Shown here in pieces: positions 32,693 to 41,682 of a DNA stretch of 46,560 nt. The notes under the pieces are model-generated. The model was not told the DNA's origin and searched no databases. It saw only the letters and a list, made by a program, of their open reading frames with translations. Position 1 is the first letter of the stretch; each line of letters starts with the position of its first letter. The stretch is from CAYVFC01 sp964450715 (GTDB lineage: Bacteria; Myxococcota_A; Polyangia; Polyangiales; JAFGIB01), in the NCBI GenBank assembly GCA_964450715.1, contig CAYVFC010000056.1, positions 1 through 46,560 of the forward strand. The letters run 5' to 3'. The position numbers and the translations under genes are program-made.

Positions 32693-33103
32693 TCAGCAAG
32701 GGGCGATGAGGTCCAGGGTCGGGAAGTAGATGCGGTAGCGGGTGTCGTCGCGAGTCAGCAGGCGGAAGTCGGCGATGGCGGCGTGGGCGCCGATGTAGAA
32801 GTCGGGCAGGGGCGAACGTCTAGAGCCGCCCCGCTTCCGGTAGCGGAGGAAGGCCTTGCCGGCCAGAAAGGCGGCCTCGTAGGGGAGAGGGTCGCGGCGA
32901 AAGATGTCCGGGGGAAGGGCGGTTTCGAGCTGCTCGATGCGTTCGAAGCCGATGGAAACCTCCGCGTAGATAATCGGATTGACGACCAGGGTGGCCCGGT
33001 CCGCGATGGACTCGAGGGCGCGCGCGGACCATTCGTGCCAGCGCGGGTCGTTGGTCGCCACGTCGAGGATCACGTTGCTGTCGACGATGACGGGCTTTTC
33101 CAT
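32693..33103 (-). CDS. PIN-domain ribonuclease toxin (VapC-like), second module
   Basis: 136 aa with the four acidic positions of a PIN active site: Asp8 (VIVDSNVILDV), Glu48 (IIYAEVSIGFERIEQLE), Asp101 (SPLPDFYIGAHAA) and Asp119/120 (LLTRDDTRYRIYFP). Complete and probably active. It is encoded 77 bp downstream of the AbrB-type antitoxin on the same strand, and on the strand opposite to the first module. Confidence 0.88.
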   Translation of the reverse strand: MEKPVIVDSNVILDVATNDPRWHEWSARALESIADRATLVVNPIIYAEVSIGFERIEQLETALPPDIFRRDPLPYEAAFLAGKAFLRYRKRGGSRRSPLPDFYIGAHAAIADFRLLTRDDTRYRIYFPTLDLIAPC

Positions 33104-33180
33104 TCGGGCACCCGACTAGGAAACGGTAGTACGAGGAAAGGTGAAAGCCACCGAAGCGTCGGATCGATGCAAAGGCGAGC

Positions 33181-33417
33181 TCACTCGCGGGTCAGGGCGA
33201 GGATCTCGTCCGTGCTCATCTTGACGCCGGCCGCGCCTCGCAGGCGTTGCACGACCGACTGGCCCCGGCCGGGCCGAGCTCCGGGCTTGGCCTTGACCTT
33301 GACCAGGCGTACGGTGTTGCCCTCTACGCGGAACTCGACCTCCGTATCCGGGAGAAAACCGAAGCGCTTCCTTATATGCTCGGGTATCGTTACCTGTCCC
33401 TTGGAGGTGATGCGCAT
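33181..33417 (-). CDS. AbrB/SpoVT-family antitoxin
   Basis: 78 aa. The swapped-hairpin DNA-binding domain occupies residues 1-45: MRITSKGQVTIPEHIRKRFG, then LPDTEVEFRVEGNTVRLVKV. The C-terminal tail (GARPGRGQSVVQRLRGAAGV, then STDEILALTRE) is of the kind that binds the toxin. It pairs with the PIN toxin at 32693-33103. The plus-strand frames here are shadows. Confidence 0.87.
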   Translation of the reverse strand: MRITSKGQVTIPEHIRKRFGFLPDTEVEFRVEGNTVRLVKVKAKPGARPGRGQSVVQRLRGAAGVKMSTDEILALTRE

Positions 33418-33536
33418 TTCTTACTCCTACCGGTAAGAGTAATGGACCTCGGTTGACGAAGCAAGTCTAGGTCGAGGATAGAGGGACCTTCCTGCAAGAT
33501 CGCGAAGGACTTCGACCTGTTATCCGAGGAAATCGG

Positions 33537-33800
33537 GGGATCCGCATCAAGCAGGCGCTCGGCAAGCTGAACCTGCCCCACGATTTCCGCACCATCCTGG
33601 ACCGCCAGCCGTTCACCGGTCTGCCCATTACCGCGGAGCACGCGCACGCGGTCTTCGAGCTACCGGCGCACCACCGGAACCCCTTCGACCGGATGCCGCT
33701 CGATCAGGCGTAAGTCGAACGCGTCACCGTTGTGACGCACGATGGTCGGCTGCGGCGGTACGGGATCCTCTACTGGAGGCGCGAGGTCCCAGGGTTTCTC
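33537..33800 (+). pseudogene. Broken PIN-toxin (VapC-type) gene
   Basis: A frame without a start reads GIRIKQALGKLNLPHDFRT, then LPITAEHAHAVFELPAHHRN, then PFDRMPLDQA, a TAA at 33711-33713, and then VERVTVVTHDGRLRRYGI. This is the second half of a PIN toxin (AIK.ALGKL.LP..F, ITAEHA, LP.HHRDPFDRMLVAQAL, LVT.D....YG). The TAA stands where Leu (TTA is one base away) is expected. The N-terminal half with the first Asp is missing. No antitoxin gene adjoins it. Confidence 0.75.
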
Positions 33801-33839
33801 CATCGATCCCCTGAAAAAATATGCTAAATTCGCAAAGAC

Positions 33840-34892
33840 ATGGATGGCATCCCGCGAATTGGGCCCCGTGCGGTCGGGGCGGGTGAGCCGGGTGGCCCGG
33901 AGGCGGGGCAGCCGGGTACGTCCGGGCGCGAGGAGGTGAGCGGGGTATCGCAGATGTCGCCCTCGGTGGTGGCCGCGTGCATCCTGGACAACGTGGAGAA
34001 GGTGCTGGAGGGCAAGCGGGAGGTGATCGAGCTGGCCGTGACGGCGCTGTTGGCCCGCGGGCACCTGCTGATCGAGGATCTGCCTGGGGTGGGCAAGACC
34101 ACGCTGGCCCGGGCTCTGGCGCGTAGCGTGGGGGTGTCGTTCGGGCGCATCCAGTTCACCTCCGATATGATGCCGGCCGACGTGCTGGGCGGGAACGTCT
34201 ACCACCAAACCAGCGGGGAGTTCTCCTTTCGCCGGGGACCGGTGTTCACCAACGTGCTGCTGGCTGACGAGATCAATAGGACCACGCCCAAGACGCAGAG
34301 CGCGCTCTTGGAAGCCATGGACGAGCGGCAGATCTCGCTGGACGGGACCACCCACCTGCTCGAGGAGCCCTTCTTCGTGGTGGCCACCCAGAACCCGGAG
34401 GAGTTCTACGGGGCCTATCCGCTGCCCGAGTCGCAGCTGGATCGGTTTTTAATGCGGATTCGCATCGGCTATCCTCCGGTGGAGACCGAGCGCGAGGTCA
34501 TCGCGCGCAGGCGGGGGACCGATCCCTTCCAGGGGCTGGGCGCGGTGGTGAGCCGCGCCGACCTGCTGGCTGCGCAGGAGGCCGTAGACAGGATTCGCGC
34601 GAACCCCGAGGTCATCGATTACCTGCACGCCATCGTGCTGGCCACGCGATCGGTCGCCAGCCTCTCCATCGGCGCGTCTACGCGTTCCGCCCTGGCGTTG
34701 GAACGGGCCACGCGCGCCTATGCCGTGGTACAGGGGCGGAACTACGCCACACCCGACGACGTAAAGGCCATCGCCGCGGGCGTGCTGGCGCACCGCGTAC
34801 GCGTGGCGGGGATGAACGACGGCGCGGGCTCGCGCGGGGACGCCGAGAAGGCGATTCGCGAGATCATGTTCGCCATCCCCGTACCGGTGTGA
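33840..34892 (+). CDS. MoxR-family AAA+ ATPase
   Basis: Up to 350 aa; the first 38 residues (Gly/Arg/Pro-rich) may be untranslated, in which case a start near MSPSVVAACILDNVEKV applies. Walker A is EDLPGVGKTTLARALA, Walker B is VLLADEINRTTPKTQSALLEAMDE, sensor 1 is VVATQNPEEFYGAYPLPESQLDRF and the lid has the typical RAAVALERA-type helix (TRSALALERATRAYAVVQGR). MoxR ATPases act as chaperones beside DUF58 and transglutaminase proteins, as here. It is the first gene of a three-gene operon. The upstream 40 bp are AT-rich and likely hold the promoter. Confidence 0.9.
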   Translation: MDGIPRIGPRAVGAGEPGGPEAGQPGTSGREEVSGVSQMSPSVVAACILDNVEKVLEGKREVIELAVTALLARGHLLIEDLPGVGKTTLARALARSVGVSFGRIQFTSDMMPADVLGGNVYHQTSGEFSFRRGPVFTNVLLADEINRTTPKTQSALLEAMDERQISLDGTTHLLEEPFFVVATQNPEEFYGAYPLPESQLDRFLMRIRIGYPPVETEREVIARRRGTDPFQGLGAVVSRADLLAAQEAVDRIRANPEVIDYLHAIVLATRSVASLSIGASTRSALALERATRAYAVVQGRNYATPDDVKAIAAGVLAHRVRVAGMNDGAGSRGDAEKAIREIMFAIPVPV

Positions 34893-34895
34893 CCG

Positions 34896-36053
34896 GTGCC
34901 CGGTCGGCGGTCAGGGAAGGCGCTGTTCGGCAAGGAGAAGCCGTGGCGCAGGCACCTGCGCGCCACGCGCGAGGGCAAGGTCTTCATCTTCGTAACCATG
35001 GGCGTGGGTCTGGCCGCCTTCAATACCGGCAACAACCTCATCTTTCTGGTACTCGGTTTCATGCTCAGCCTCATCGTGCTCAGCGGCATACTGAGCGAGC
35101 TGGCCATCCGCGGGGTGCGGGTCATCCGGCGGCCGCCCGAGCGCGCCTTCGTGGGCTCGACCTGCCTGGTGGAGCTGGAGCTGTTCAATAAAAAGAAGCG
35201 GGTGCCCAGCTATTCGTTGGAGGTCGAGGACGTGGTCGAGGGCTCTCCCACCGAAAGGCGCTGCTACTTCCTCAAGGTGGGCGCCGGCTCGAAACAGGTG
35301 GCGGGTTACCGGCGAACCCCGCACAAGCGGGGGATGCTCCGTTTTTCGGGATTCAAACTTTCAACGCGCTATCCCTTCGGGATTTTCGAGAAGTGGCGCA
35401 ACCTCCACGCCCCGGGTGAGATGCTGGTCTATCCCTCGATCGCCGGCGATGCCCGCGAGCCGGCCATCGAACGCATCCAGGGGGCGGACGCGCCCGCGGG
35501 CCGGGCCGGACCGGGTACCGAGATCGGGGGGCTGCGCGACTACCTTTTCGGCGACGAGGCCCGCAGCATCCACTGGATGCGGTCGGCCAGCTTGGGTCGG
35601 CTACTGGCGCGCGAGCGCGAACGCGATAGCAGCTCGCAGCTGACCGTCACGCTGGACAACGCCCGTCCCCAAAAGCCGCCGGCCGACTGGGACAACCGCT
35701 TCGAGGTCGCCATCTCGCGCGCGGCGCGCCTGTCCGTGCGCGCCTCGGCGCGCGGCGTCGCGGTCGAGGTGATCGCGCGCGGCTCGCGCTCTGCCTTGCT
35801 GGCGCCGGGCGCGCCGGTCGACCCGATTCTGCGCTTTCTCGCGCTGCTCGGGCCCGTACCCGCGGAGCAATCCATAGCCTTTGCGCCACGCTCTCGGCTG
35901 GCCGGCCGCCGAGCGGTGGCGGTCGACCTGGCGCCCGAGGCGGACGCGGCCGCAGCGCTGGCCGATTCGCTCGCCGCGGCCAACAGCGAGGCCCGGCCGG
36001 GTAGCGAAAACGCGGCGGACCGAACCGCTCCCGGGCAGGGGGGGACGGCGTGA
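34896..36053 (+). CDS. DUF58 domain protein
   Basis: 385 aa with a GTG start 3 bp after the MoxR stop. Two adjacent hydrophobic segments near the N-terminus (VFIFVTMGVGLAAFNTG and LIFLVLGFMLSLIVLSGIL) anchor it; a beta-rich region follows, and the DUF58 core GLRDYLFGDEARSIHWMRSA lies near 210-230, then a VWA-like C-terminal region (SSQLTVTLDNARP). DUF58 proteins accompany MoxR ATPases but their biochemical role is not settled. Its TGA stop overlaps the next start (GTGA), implying coupling. Confidence 0.88.
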   Translation: MPGRRSGKALFGKEKPWRRHLRATREGKVFIFVTMGVGLAAFNTGNNLIFLVLGFMLSLIVLSGILSELAIRGVRVIRRPPERAFVGSTCLVELELFNKKKRVPSYSLEVEDVVEGSPTERRCYFLKVGAGSKQVAGYRRTPHKRGMLRFSGFKLSTRYPFGIFEKWRNLHAPGEMLVYPSIAGDAREPAIERIQGADAPAGRAGPGTEIGGLRDYLFGDEARSIHWMRSASLGRLLARERERDSSSQLTVTLDNARPQKPPADWDNRFEVAISRAARLSVRASARGVAVEVIARGSRSALLAPGAPVDPILRFLALLGPVPAEQSIAFAPRSRLAGRRAVAVDLAPEADAAAALADSLAAANSEARPGSENAADRTAPGQGGTA

Positions 36054-38233
36054 GCTTCTCGCTGTTGCACAAGCTGGTCGCCTACCTCATCTCCGGGCTG
36101 GGGCTGGGCGCGCTAGCGCTCGGCAGCGAGCTGTCGACCCTCTCTATCGCGCTGATCGTCCTCGGTTATGCGGCGAGCTTTTTCGCCGAGGGCAAGCTGC
36201 TCGAGCTGCCGCATTATGCGCAGAGCTGGACCGCGGCGGTGGTGCTCTTCCTGCTCTTGCAGCTGACGCGAGGGCTGACCGACGAGCTGACCCTGGCCAT
36301 GGCCATGGAGTTCGCTGCCTTTCTGCAGATCTCGCGGCTTTTCAACCGCAGAACCGCCGCCGACTACCAGCAGATAGCCGTACTGGCCTTTCTGCACCTG
36401 ATAGCCGCCACCGTGCTTTCGGTCAGCCTGCTCTACGCGGTACTGTTCATCGGTTTTGTCATTGTCACGCCCTGGATGCTGGCGCTCAGCAACCTGCGCC
36501 GCGAGATCGAGAGCAACTACTCGAGCACGGCCGAGCCCGACGACAAGGCGCTGGCCGCCATCCGGCGCGTGCTCGCCTCCCGGCGGGTGGTGGGGCCGCG
36601 TTTTCTCGTCGGCACCGCCGCGCTGGCCGTGCCCATCTTCATTATGACCCTGTTCATCTTCGTGCTGGTTCCGCGGGTGGGCAAGGGCTTCTTCGGCTTC
36701 CAGCGCGAGCGCGCCCAGCGGGTGGCCGGCTTCGGCAACCTGATCGAGCTGGGCGGATTCGGGCTGATCCGCGATGACCCCACGGTGGTGCTGCGGGTTA
36801 CCCCGCTGCCCGCGACCCAGCGCCGCCCACCGCGGATGAACCTGCGGCTGCGCGGCACCTCGTTCGATAGCTACGACGGCCGCCGCTGGACCCGCACGCC
36901 CATCAGCGGGAACGCCTCCCGTCCCGGCCGCCGCTTCTACCCCGTCACTCGCTGGAGCGACTTCCGGGGAGCTTCTTCCATGAAGATCGTTCTCAATCGC
37001 CTGGAGGAGAAGGTGGTTTTCCTACCCGGCAACACGGTGGCGTTGGAGCTTCCCGAGCGTCTGGAAGGGGGGCGCCGCGTGACCCCGCAGCTGGTGCGCT
37101 CCCGGGGTCTCGATATCCGCTACATCGATGACGGAAGCATGGCGTTCGTCTACACGGCCTATGTCAACAAGCGCGCCACTGCCGTCGACTATCCCTACCT
37201 CGATCCCGGGGACAAGCGCCTCTACCTGAAGGTGCCGCCGGACCACGAGCGGATCGCCGCGCTGGCCCGCGAGGTGACTCGGGGGGCGACCAGCCCGCTC
37301 GAGAAGATCGAGCGCATCCTCAAGCACCTGCGGGATTCGGGGCGCTACCGCTACTCTTTGCTGCAGCCCCTGGTAGGCGACCGGCCGCCGCTGGAGGCGT
37401 TCCTCTTCGACCAGAAACGGGGCCACTGCGAGTACTTCTCCAGCGCCATGGCCGTCATGTTGCGGGCGGTGGGCATTCCCAGCCGCAATGTGAGCGGGTT
37501 TCTCGGAGGTACGTACAACCGCTATGGCGATTACTACGCGCTCAGCCAGAGCGATGCTCACAGCTGGGTCGAGGGCTACGTGGCGGGCTATGGCTGGGTG
37601 CCGTTGGATCCCACGCCGCCCGCGGGCCAGAGACCGGAGGAGCAGATCGACCTCTGGAGCACCATGCGCGCAATGCTGGATGCAGTGCGCACGCGCTGGA
37701 TGACCAGCGTCGTGGCATACAATCTGCAAACGCAGATCGGGATGGCCTACAAGGTCTTTCGCGTCGTGCAGGCCGTGCGCGGCTCCGATTTCGTGTCCGA
37801 GATCCGCAAGAGCGGCGGCAAGCTCGGGAAGCTGTCGCGCAAGACCCGCCGGGTGCTGCTCTGGTCGATCTTCGGCGCCGCGCTGCTGGGCGTGGCCCTC
37901 TGGCTGTTCCTCAGGTGGCGAGGCGCACGTTCAGGTGGCGACCGCCCGCTCTCTCGTAACGCGTCGGAGGCGGTCAAGCTCTACCGCGAGCTGGAGCGGA
38001 CGGTAGAAAGGGCGGGACACCCTCGGCCTCCGAGCAGCACGCCGTGCGAGCATGCTTTCCTGCTGGAGCGAAAGGGAGTGCCGTGGGCCGATCAGGTCGG
38101 TGAGGTTACCCGGTGTTATATGGAGGCGAGATATGGTGATCGCTCGCTGCCGCCAGCGGAGATCGCCAGGCTGCGTTCTCTGATCGCGTCCATCGGCTCG
38201 GCAGGGGCAGCGTCTCGCGCGGCCCGTCAATAG
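36050..38233 (+). CDS. TgpA-like transglutaminase membrane protein
   Basis: 727 aa. The first 200 residues contain five to six transmembrane segments (DUF3488-like), residues about 230-400 are a periplasmic region, and the transglutaminase core follows with the catalytic triad Cys460 (RGHCEYFSSAMAVMLRAVGI), His504 (SDAHSWVEGYV) and Asp520 (VPLDPTPP). One more transmembrane helix near 605-625 (VLLWSIFGAALLGVALWLFL) precedes a C-terminal DUF4129-like cytoplasmic domain. All catalytic residues are kept. Third gene of the MoxR-DUF58 operon, of which it is probably the effector; the substrate is unknown. It ends two bases before a hairpin shared with the kinase gene. Confidence 0.92.
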   Translation: MSFSLLHKLVAYLISGLGLGALALGSELSTLSIALIVLGYAASFFAEGKLLELPHYAQSWTAAVVLFLLLQLTRGLTDELTLAMAMEFAAFLQISRLFNRRTAADYQQIAVLAFLHLIAATVLSVSLLYAVLFIGFVIVTPWMLALSNLRREIESNYSSTAEPDDKALAAIRRVLASRRVVGPRFLVGTAALAVPIFIMTLFIFVLVPRVGKGFFGFQRERAQRVAGFGNLIELGGFGLIRDDPTVVLRVTPLPATQRRPPRMNLRLRGTSFDSYDGRRWTRTPISGNASRPGRRFYPVTRWSDFRGASSMKIVLNRLEEKVVFLPGNTVALELPERLEGGRRVTPQLVRSRGLDIRYIDDGSMAFVYTAYVNKRATAVDYPYLDPGDKRLYLKVPPDHERIAALAREVTRGATSPLEKIERILKHLRDSGRYRYSLLQPLVGDRPPLEAFLFDQKRGHCEYFSSAMAVMLRAVGIPSRNVSGFLGGTYNRYGDYYALSQSDAHSWVEGYVAGYGWVPLDPTPPAGQRPEEQIDLWSTMRAMLDAVRTRWMTSVVAYNLQTQIGMAYKVFRVVQAVRGSDFVSEIRKSGGKLGKLSRKTRRVLLWSIFGAALLGVALWLFLRWRGARSGGDRPLSRNASEAVKLYRELERTVERAGHPRPPSSTPCEHAFLLERKGVPWADQVGEVTRCYMEARYGDRSLPPAEIARLRSLIASIGSAGAASRAARQ

Positions 38234-38234
38234 G

Positions 38235-38289
38235 GTAGAGCAGAATCACGCATCGGTACCAAAGGTTCCGATGGGCGATTCTGCTCTAC
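38235..38289. terminator. Bidirectional hairpin between convergent genes
   Basis: GTAGAGCAGAATC (38235-38247) and GATTCTGCTCTAC (38277-38289) pair perfectly, and a second stem, CATCGG/CCGATG, lies inside. The structure spans the 50-bp gap between the transglutaminase and kinase stop codons and overlaps the kinase TAG. It probably terminates both transcripts, though there is no T-run. Confidence 0.75.
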
Positions 38290-39779
38290 GGGAGGGGGAG
38301 AAGGTTGCCCAGCCAGGCTGCCGCACCGGCGGCGGCTACGATGATGGCGGCCGCCGCGATCATGACCAGCGCGCCGACCCCTTTGGCCTTGGCCGGCGGT
38401 GGAGGAGCGGCCACTTTCAGCTCTTCCGCCGGCCCCGTGTCATCATCGATGTCGATGGCGATCGCCTCCTCGGCAACTTCTTCCTCCACCGGTCCGGTCC
38501 GGCCGTGCCCGTGGGAGACCTGTTGTTGCCCGGAAGCCGACTTTCCCGGGTTGGAGCCCCCGCTCGGTATGGCGGGCGCCCGCGCCGGCGCCCGCGCCGG
38601 CACCCGCGCCGGCATCCGCGCCGGCGCCGGCACCGCTACCTCGGCCACCTCGGCGTCCGGCGGAGCCGGTAGCATGGACTCGCTGGTAAACCAATCGGCC
38701 GGGTTCTCGAAATCGTCGCCGCCCCAGGCGGCGCCGCCGGCCGGGCTGTCCGGCACCGGCGAGGGGGAATCGTCGACGGGCTGCTCGTCGATCGAGGTGA
38801 AGCGGACCAGCTCCTCTTCTATCAGCCGGTCCATCATCGACGACTCGTCCTTCAGCGGGTCTTTCTGATGCGACGAGGTCAGGCCGTTGACCAGCGCGGC
38901 AATGTCATAGCCCGTTACCTTCAAGCCCTTCTCGAACAGGTAGCCGGCCAGCATATCGCCGAATTCTTGCGCCGTCTGAAAGCGGCGGGCCGGATCGCGG
39001 GCCAGAGCCCGCAAGAGGATCTCCTCGAAGTTCTCGTCCACGAAACGGTTGAGCGGCGCCAGCCTGGGGATGTTGGCCGCGCGCACCAGCTTCACGGTGT
39101 GGAAGTCGGTCTCCCCCAGAAAGAGGCGCCGTCCGGCCAGCATTTCCCAGATGACCACCCCCAGGGAGAACACGTCGCTGCGGGCGTCCGCCTCCTCGCC
39201 GTAGGCGACCTCGGGCGCCAGGTAACCGAACTTGCCCTTGACCACGCCCGGGTCGGTCTTCTCCACGTTCATGCCCGCTTTGGCCAGCCCGAAGTCGGCC
39301 ACCTTTATCTCGCCCTGCTTGGTGATCATGATGTTGGGCGGCGAGATGTCGCGGTGCACGATGTGAAGCGATTCGCCCGACTCGTCCGAGAGGTGGTGCG
39401 CGTAGCTCAGTCCCCGGCAGGCCTCGATGCCGATGTAGGCGCCCTGCTTGGGCTCGAGCTGCCGCTGTCGCTTGCGCGCGCTTTCCAGCAGCTCCTTCAG
39501 ATTGGTCCCGTCCACGTACTCCATGACCAGGAAATAGGTATTCTCGGAGGCGCCCACGTCGAACACGGTCACGATGTTGGCGTGGTTCAGCCGGGCCGAG
39601 AGCCGGACCTCGTCCAGGAACATCTGGATGAACTTGGGATTCTGGCAGAGATGGGGCAGCACCCGCTTGATGGCCACGGTCTTGACAAACCCCTGCACGC
39701 TGCTCGACTCGCCGAGGAACACCTCAGCCATGCCGCCGGCCGCGAGTCTCTTGATGACGCGGTATTTCTGCTCAGCCAT
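38286..39779 (-). CDS. Serine/threonine protein kinase with C-terminal membrane anchor
   Basis: 497 aa. The kinase domain (1-280) has the Gly loop LAAGGMAEVFLG, Lys38 (VAIKRV), Glu57, HRD at 142-144 in VHRDISPPNIMI (Ser replaces the usual Lys, as is common in myxobacterial kinases), DFG at 162-164 and APE at LAPEVAYGEE, so it should be active. Residues 310-460 are a low-complexity linker; it contains repeated ARxPA units (PARMPARVPARAPARAPAIP), encoded by a 12-bp direct repeat around 38574-38632. A transmembrane helix near the end (LVMIAAAAIIVAAAGAAAWL) puts the kinase in the cytoplasm with no sensor domain outside. It converges on the transglutaminase gene. Confidence 0.92.
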   Translation of the reverse strand: MAEQKYRVIKRLAAGGMAEVFLGESSSVQGFVKTVAIKRVLPHLCQNPKFIQMFLDEVRLSARLNHANIVTVFDVGASENTYFLVMEYVDGTNLKELLESARKRQRQLEPKQGAYIGIEACRGLSYAHHLSDESGESLHIVHRDISPPNIMITKQGEIKVADFGLAKAGMNVEKTDPGVVKGKFGYLAPEVAYGEEADARSDVFSLGVVIWEMLAGRRLFLGETDFHTVKLVRAANIPRLAPLNRFVDENFEEILLRALARDPARRFQTAQEFGDMLAGYLFEKGLKVTGYDIAALVNGLTSSHQKDPLKDESSMMDRLIEEELVRFTSIDEQPVDDSPSPVPDSPAGGAAWGGDDFENPADWFTSESMLPAPPDAEVAEVAVPAPARMPARVPARAPARAPAIPSGGSNPGKSASGQQQVSHGHGRTGPVEEEVAEEAIAIDIDDDTGPAEELKVAAPPPPAKAKGVGALVMIAAAAIIVAAAGAAAWLGNLLPLP

Positions 39780-40029
39780 GCGTTGCGGTTTGCGAAGTTG
39801 GGGCGGGATGGCCGCTCAAACCGGAATTTTGATTGTGGATAGGTCGCGGGAAACCGTCAAGGTCGCCCTAGGAATACCCCCAAAAATTTCATGAATTCAC
39901 GGTACGCGGCGGTCGCCGGAAACGGCATCGGGCCGAACGGCCGGCCCGCTGGCTTTGCCGCGCCCCAGGGCCGGCTTACCGGTGTTTCGGCCATTGACAC
40001 CGAGGCGTTGCAGGGGTTGACTGCGTCCC

Positions 40030-40704
40030 GTGCCACGCTCAAGCAAACCCCTTCGTATCGCTCCCTCCATCCTTTCAGCGGATTTCGCCCGTCTGGGCGA
40101 CGAGGTCCGGTCCGTGGCCCGGGCCGGTGCCGACTGGATCCACGTGGACGTGATGGACGGAGCATTTGTCCCCAACATCACCATCGGCCCCGACGTGGTG
40201 GCCGCGGTCAGGAAGTCGACCAAGAAAACCTTCGACGTTCACCTGATGATCGAGCGGCCCGAGAACCACATTCCCCAGTTCGCCCGGGCCGGCGCTGACC
40301 TCATCACCGTGCACGCAGAGGCCTGCACGCACCTGCACCGCACGCTGCAGCAGATACGAGGCCTGGGCTTGAAGGCGGGCGTTTCCCTCAATCCGCACAC
40401 ACCGGAGCACGTTGTACGTTACGTGCTCACCGAGCTCGATCTGATCCTGGTGATGAGCGTCAACCCGGGCTTCGGCGGCCAGGATTTCATTCCCGAGGTC
40501 CTGCCCAAGGTCGCGGCCATCCGGCGCATGATCGACAAGAGCCGTCTGGACATCGACCTGCAACTCGACGGCGGCGTGACCCCGGTCACCGCGCGGCAGA
40601 TCGTGGACGCCGGGGCCGATGTGCTGGTGTCGGGAAGCGGGGTTTTTCGGGCGGGCCCGAGCTACCGCAAGGCCATCGCCGCCATTCGGGAAGCGGTGGG
40701 ATAG
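40030..40704 (+). CDS. rpe: Ribulose-phosphate 3-epimerase
   Basis: 224 aa with a GTG start at 40030. It interconverts ribulose 5-phosphate and xylulose 5-phosphate in the pentose phosphate and Calvin pathways; cytosolic TIM barrel. The motifs IAPSILSADFARLGDEV, VDVMDGAFVPNITIG, FDVHLMIERPENH, VMSVNPGFGGQDF and LQLDGGVTPVTA carry the metal-binding His and Asp residues and the catalytic Asp pair; all are intact. It lies 68 bp upstream of ruvA. The 250 bp before it contain no gene. Confidence 0.96.
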   Translation: MPRSSKPLRIAPSILSADFARLGDEVRSVARAGADWIHVDVMDGAFVPNITIGPDVVAAVRKSTKKTFDVHLMIERPENHIPQFARAGADLITVHAEACTHLHRTLQQIRGLGLKAGVSLNPHTPEHVVRYVLTELDLILVMSVNPGFGGQDFIPEVLPKVAAIRRMIDKSRLDIDLQLDGGVTPVTARQIVDAGADVLVSGSGVFRAGPSYRKAIAAIREAVG

Positions 40705-40772
40705 CTCGCCCCGGCAGGAACGGACAGACCGTTTCCCCACCTGACCCGTACCGCCTGTGGTAGCCTGCCCGA

Positions 40773-41384
40773 ATGATCGGCAGGCTTCAGGGTTTGCTCG
40801 TCGAGCGCGGCGACGACGGGCACTGCATCCTCGACGTGGGGGGCGTGGGCTACGAGGTACATATGCCGCCGCGCACCCTGGCTCGGCTCGCCCCGCCACC
40901 GGAAGCGGTGGTGCTGCACGTTCACACTCACGTACGGGAGGACGCCTTCACGCTCTACGGCTTTGCCACGCCCGGCGACCGCGACGCCTTCCGATTGCTC
41001 ATCACCGTCAACAGCGTGGGTCCCAGGCTGGCGCTCGGCATCCTGAGCCAGATGGACGCCGCCGAGCTGGCGTTGGCGCTGCACCGCGGGGAGAAGAGCC
41101 GCCTGCAGTCGGTCTCCGGCTTGGGGAAAAAGACGGCCGAGCGGCTGCTCATCGATCTGCGCGACAAGCTGCCTCTTCCCGAGGCGACCGCACCGGCGGA
41201 CGCGGAGCGTCCCCGGTCCCTACCAGGCCAGGCAGACGCCGTACGTTCGGTAGCGGGCGCTCTCATGCAGATGGGTTTCGGCAAGAGCGAGGCCGAGCGC
41301 GCCGCTTCCGAGGCTGCCGCCGAGCCGGATGGCGACCACGGGTTCGAGACGCTGCTGCGCCGGGCTCTCGCCACGCTGGGATAG
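40773..41384 (+). CDS. ruvA: Holliday junction DNA helicase subunit RuvA
   Basis: 203 aa, standard length. The N-terminal OB-fold (MIGRLQGLLVERGDDGHCIL, VGYEVHMPPRTL) is followed by helix-hairpin-helix segments (ITVNSVGPRLALGILSQM and LQSVSGLGKKTAERLLIDL) that grip the junction, an acidic/Pro linker and the C-terminal RuvB-binding domain (ALMQMGFGKSEAERAASE). It works with RuvB in branch migration. ruvC is not in the window. A 298-bp repeat-filled gap separates it from ruvB. Confidence 0.96.
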   Translation: MIGRLQGLLVERGDDGHCILDVGGVGYEVHMPPRTLARLAPPPEAVVLHVHTHVREDAFTLYGFATPGDRDAFRLLITVNSVGPRLALGILSQMDAAELALALHRGEKSRLQSVSGLGKKTAERLLIDLRDKLPLPEATAPADAERPRSLPGQADAVRSVAGALMQMGFGKSEAERAASEAAAEPDGDHGFETLLRRALATLG

Positions 41385-41413
41385 GGGGTAATATCATTAC
41401 GGCTGCCTTACTT

Positions 41414-41632
41414 GTCATTTCGACCGAAGGGAGAAATCTCATTCAGCGCCGCGCAGCCGCCGCGCTAAGGAGGCACCGCAAAATAAACGATACGAGACCG
41501 GGCGCGTCGGCGGAGCGCAATCGCGAGCGCGCCCGCAGGAAAAACCGCAGAGATCTCTCCCTGCGGTCGAGAGCGCTATTTCGAGGAGGAGCAACGCAGC
41601 AGATCGGGCCGTCCCGCCCGAAAGACGACAGG
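41414..41632. repeat. Composite of dispersed repeats between ruvA and ruvB
   Basis: GTCATTTCGACCGAAGGGAG (41414) opens the same hairpin type as at 15751, but its partner AGATCTCTCCCTGCGGTCGA lies at 41551-41570, about 120 bp away, with the 43-bp repeat (41493-41535, matching 13302-13344) in between. Immediately after it, 41571-41632 resembles part of the palindromic family (CTATTTCGAGGAGGAGCAAC, then GGGCCGTCCCGCCCGAAAG). Small frames here are repeat-encoded and not genes. Confidence 0.75.
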
Positions 41633-41682
41633 AGGCGCTTTTTAAACACCCTCTAAGCTGGGAGCCCGATAGGGTAGAGGCG

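Noticed and set aside
32576..33436. 286-aa plus-strand frame across the second toxin-antitoxin module
   Set aside because: Antisense to both the PIN toxin and the AbrB antitoxin, which have clear motifs.
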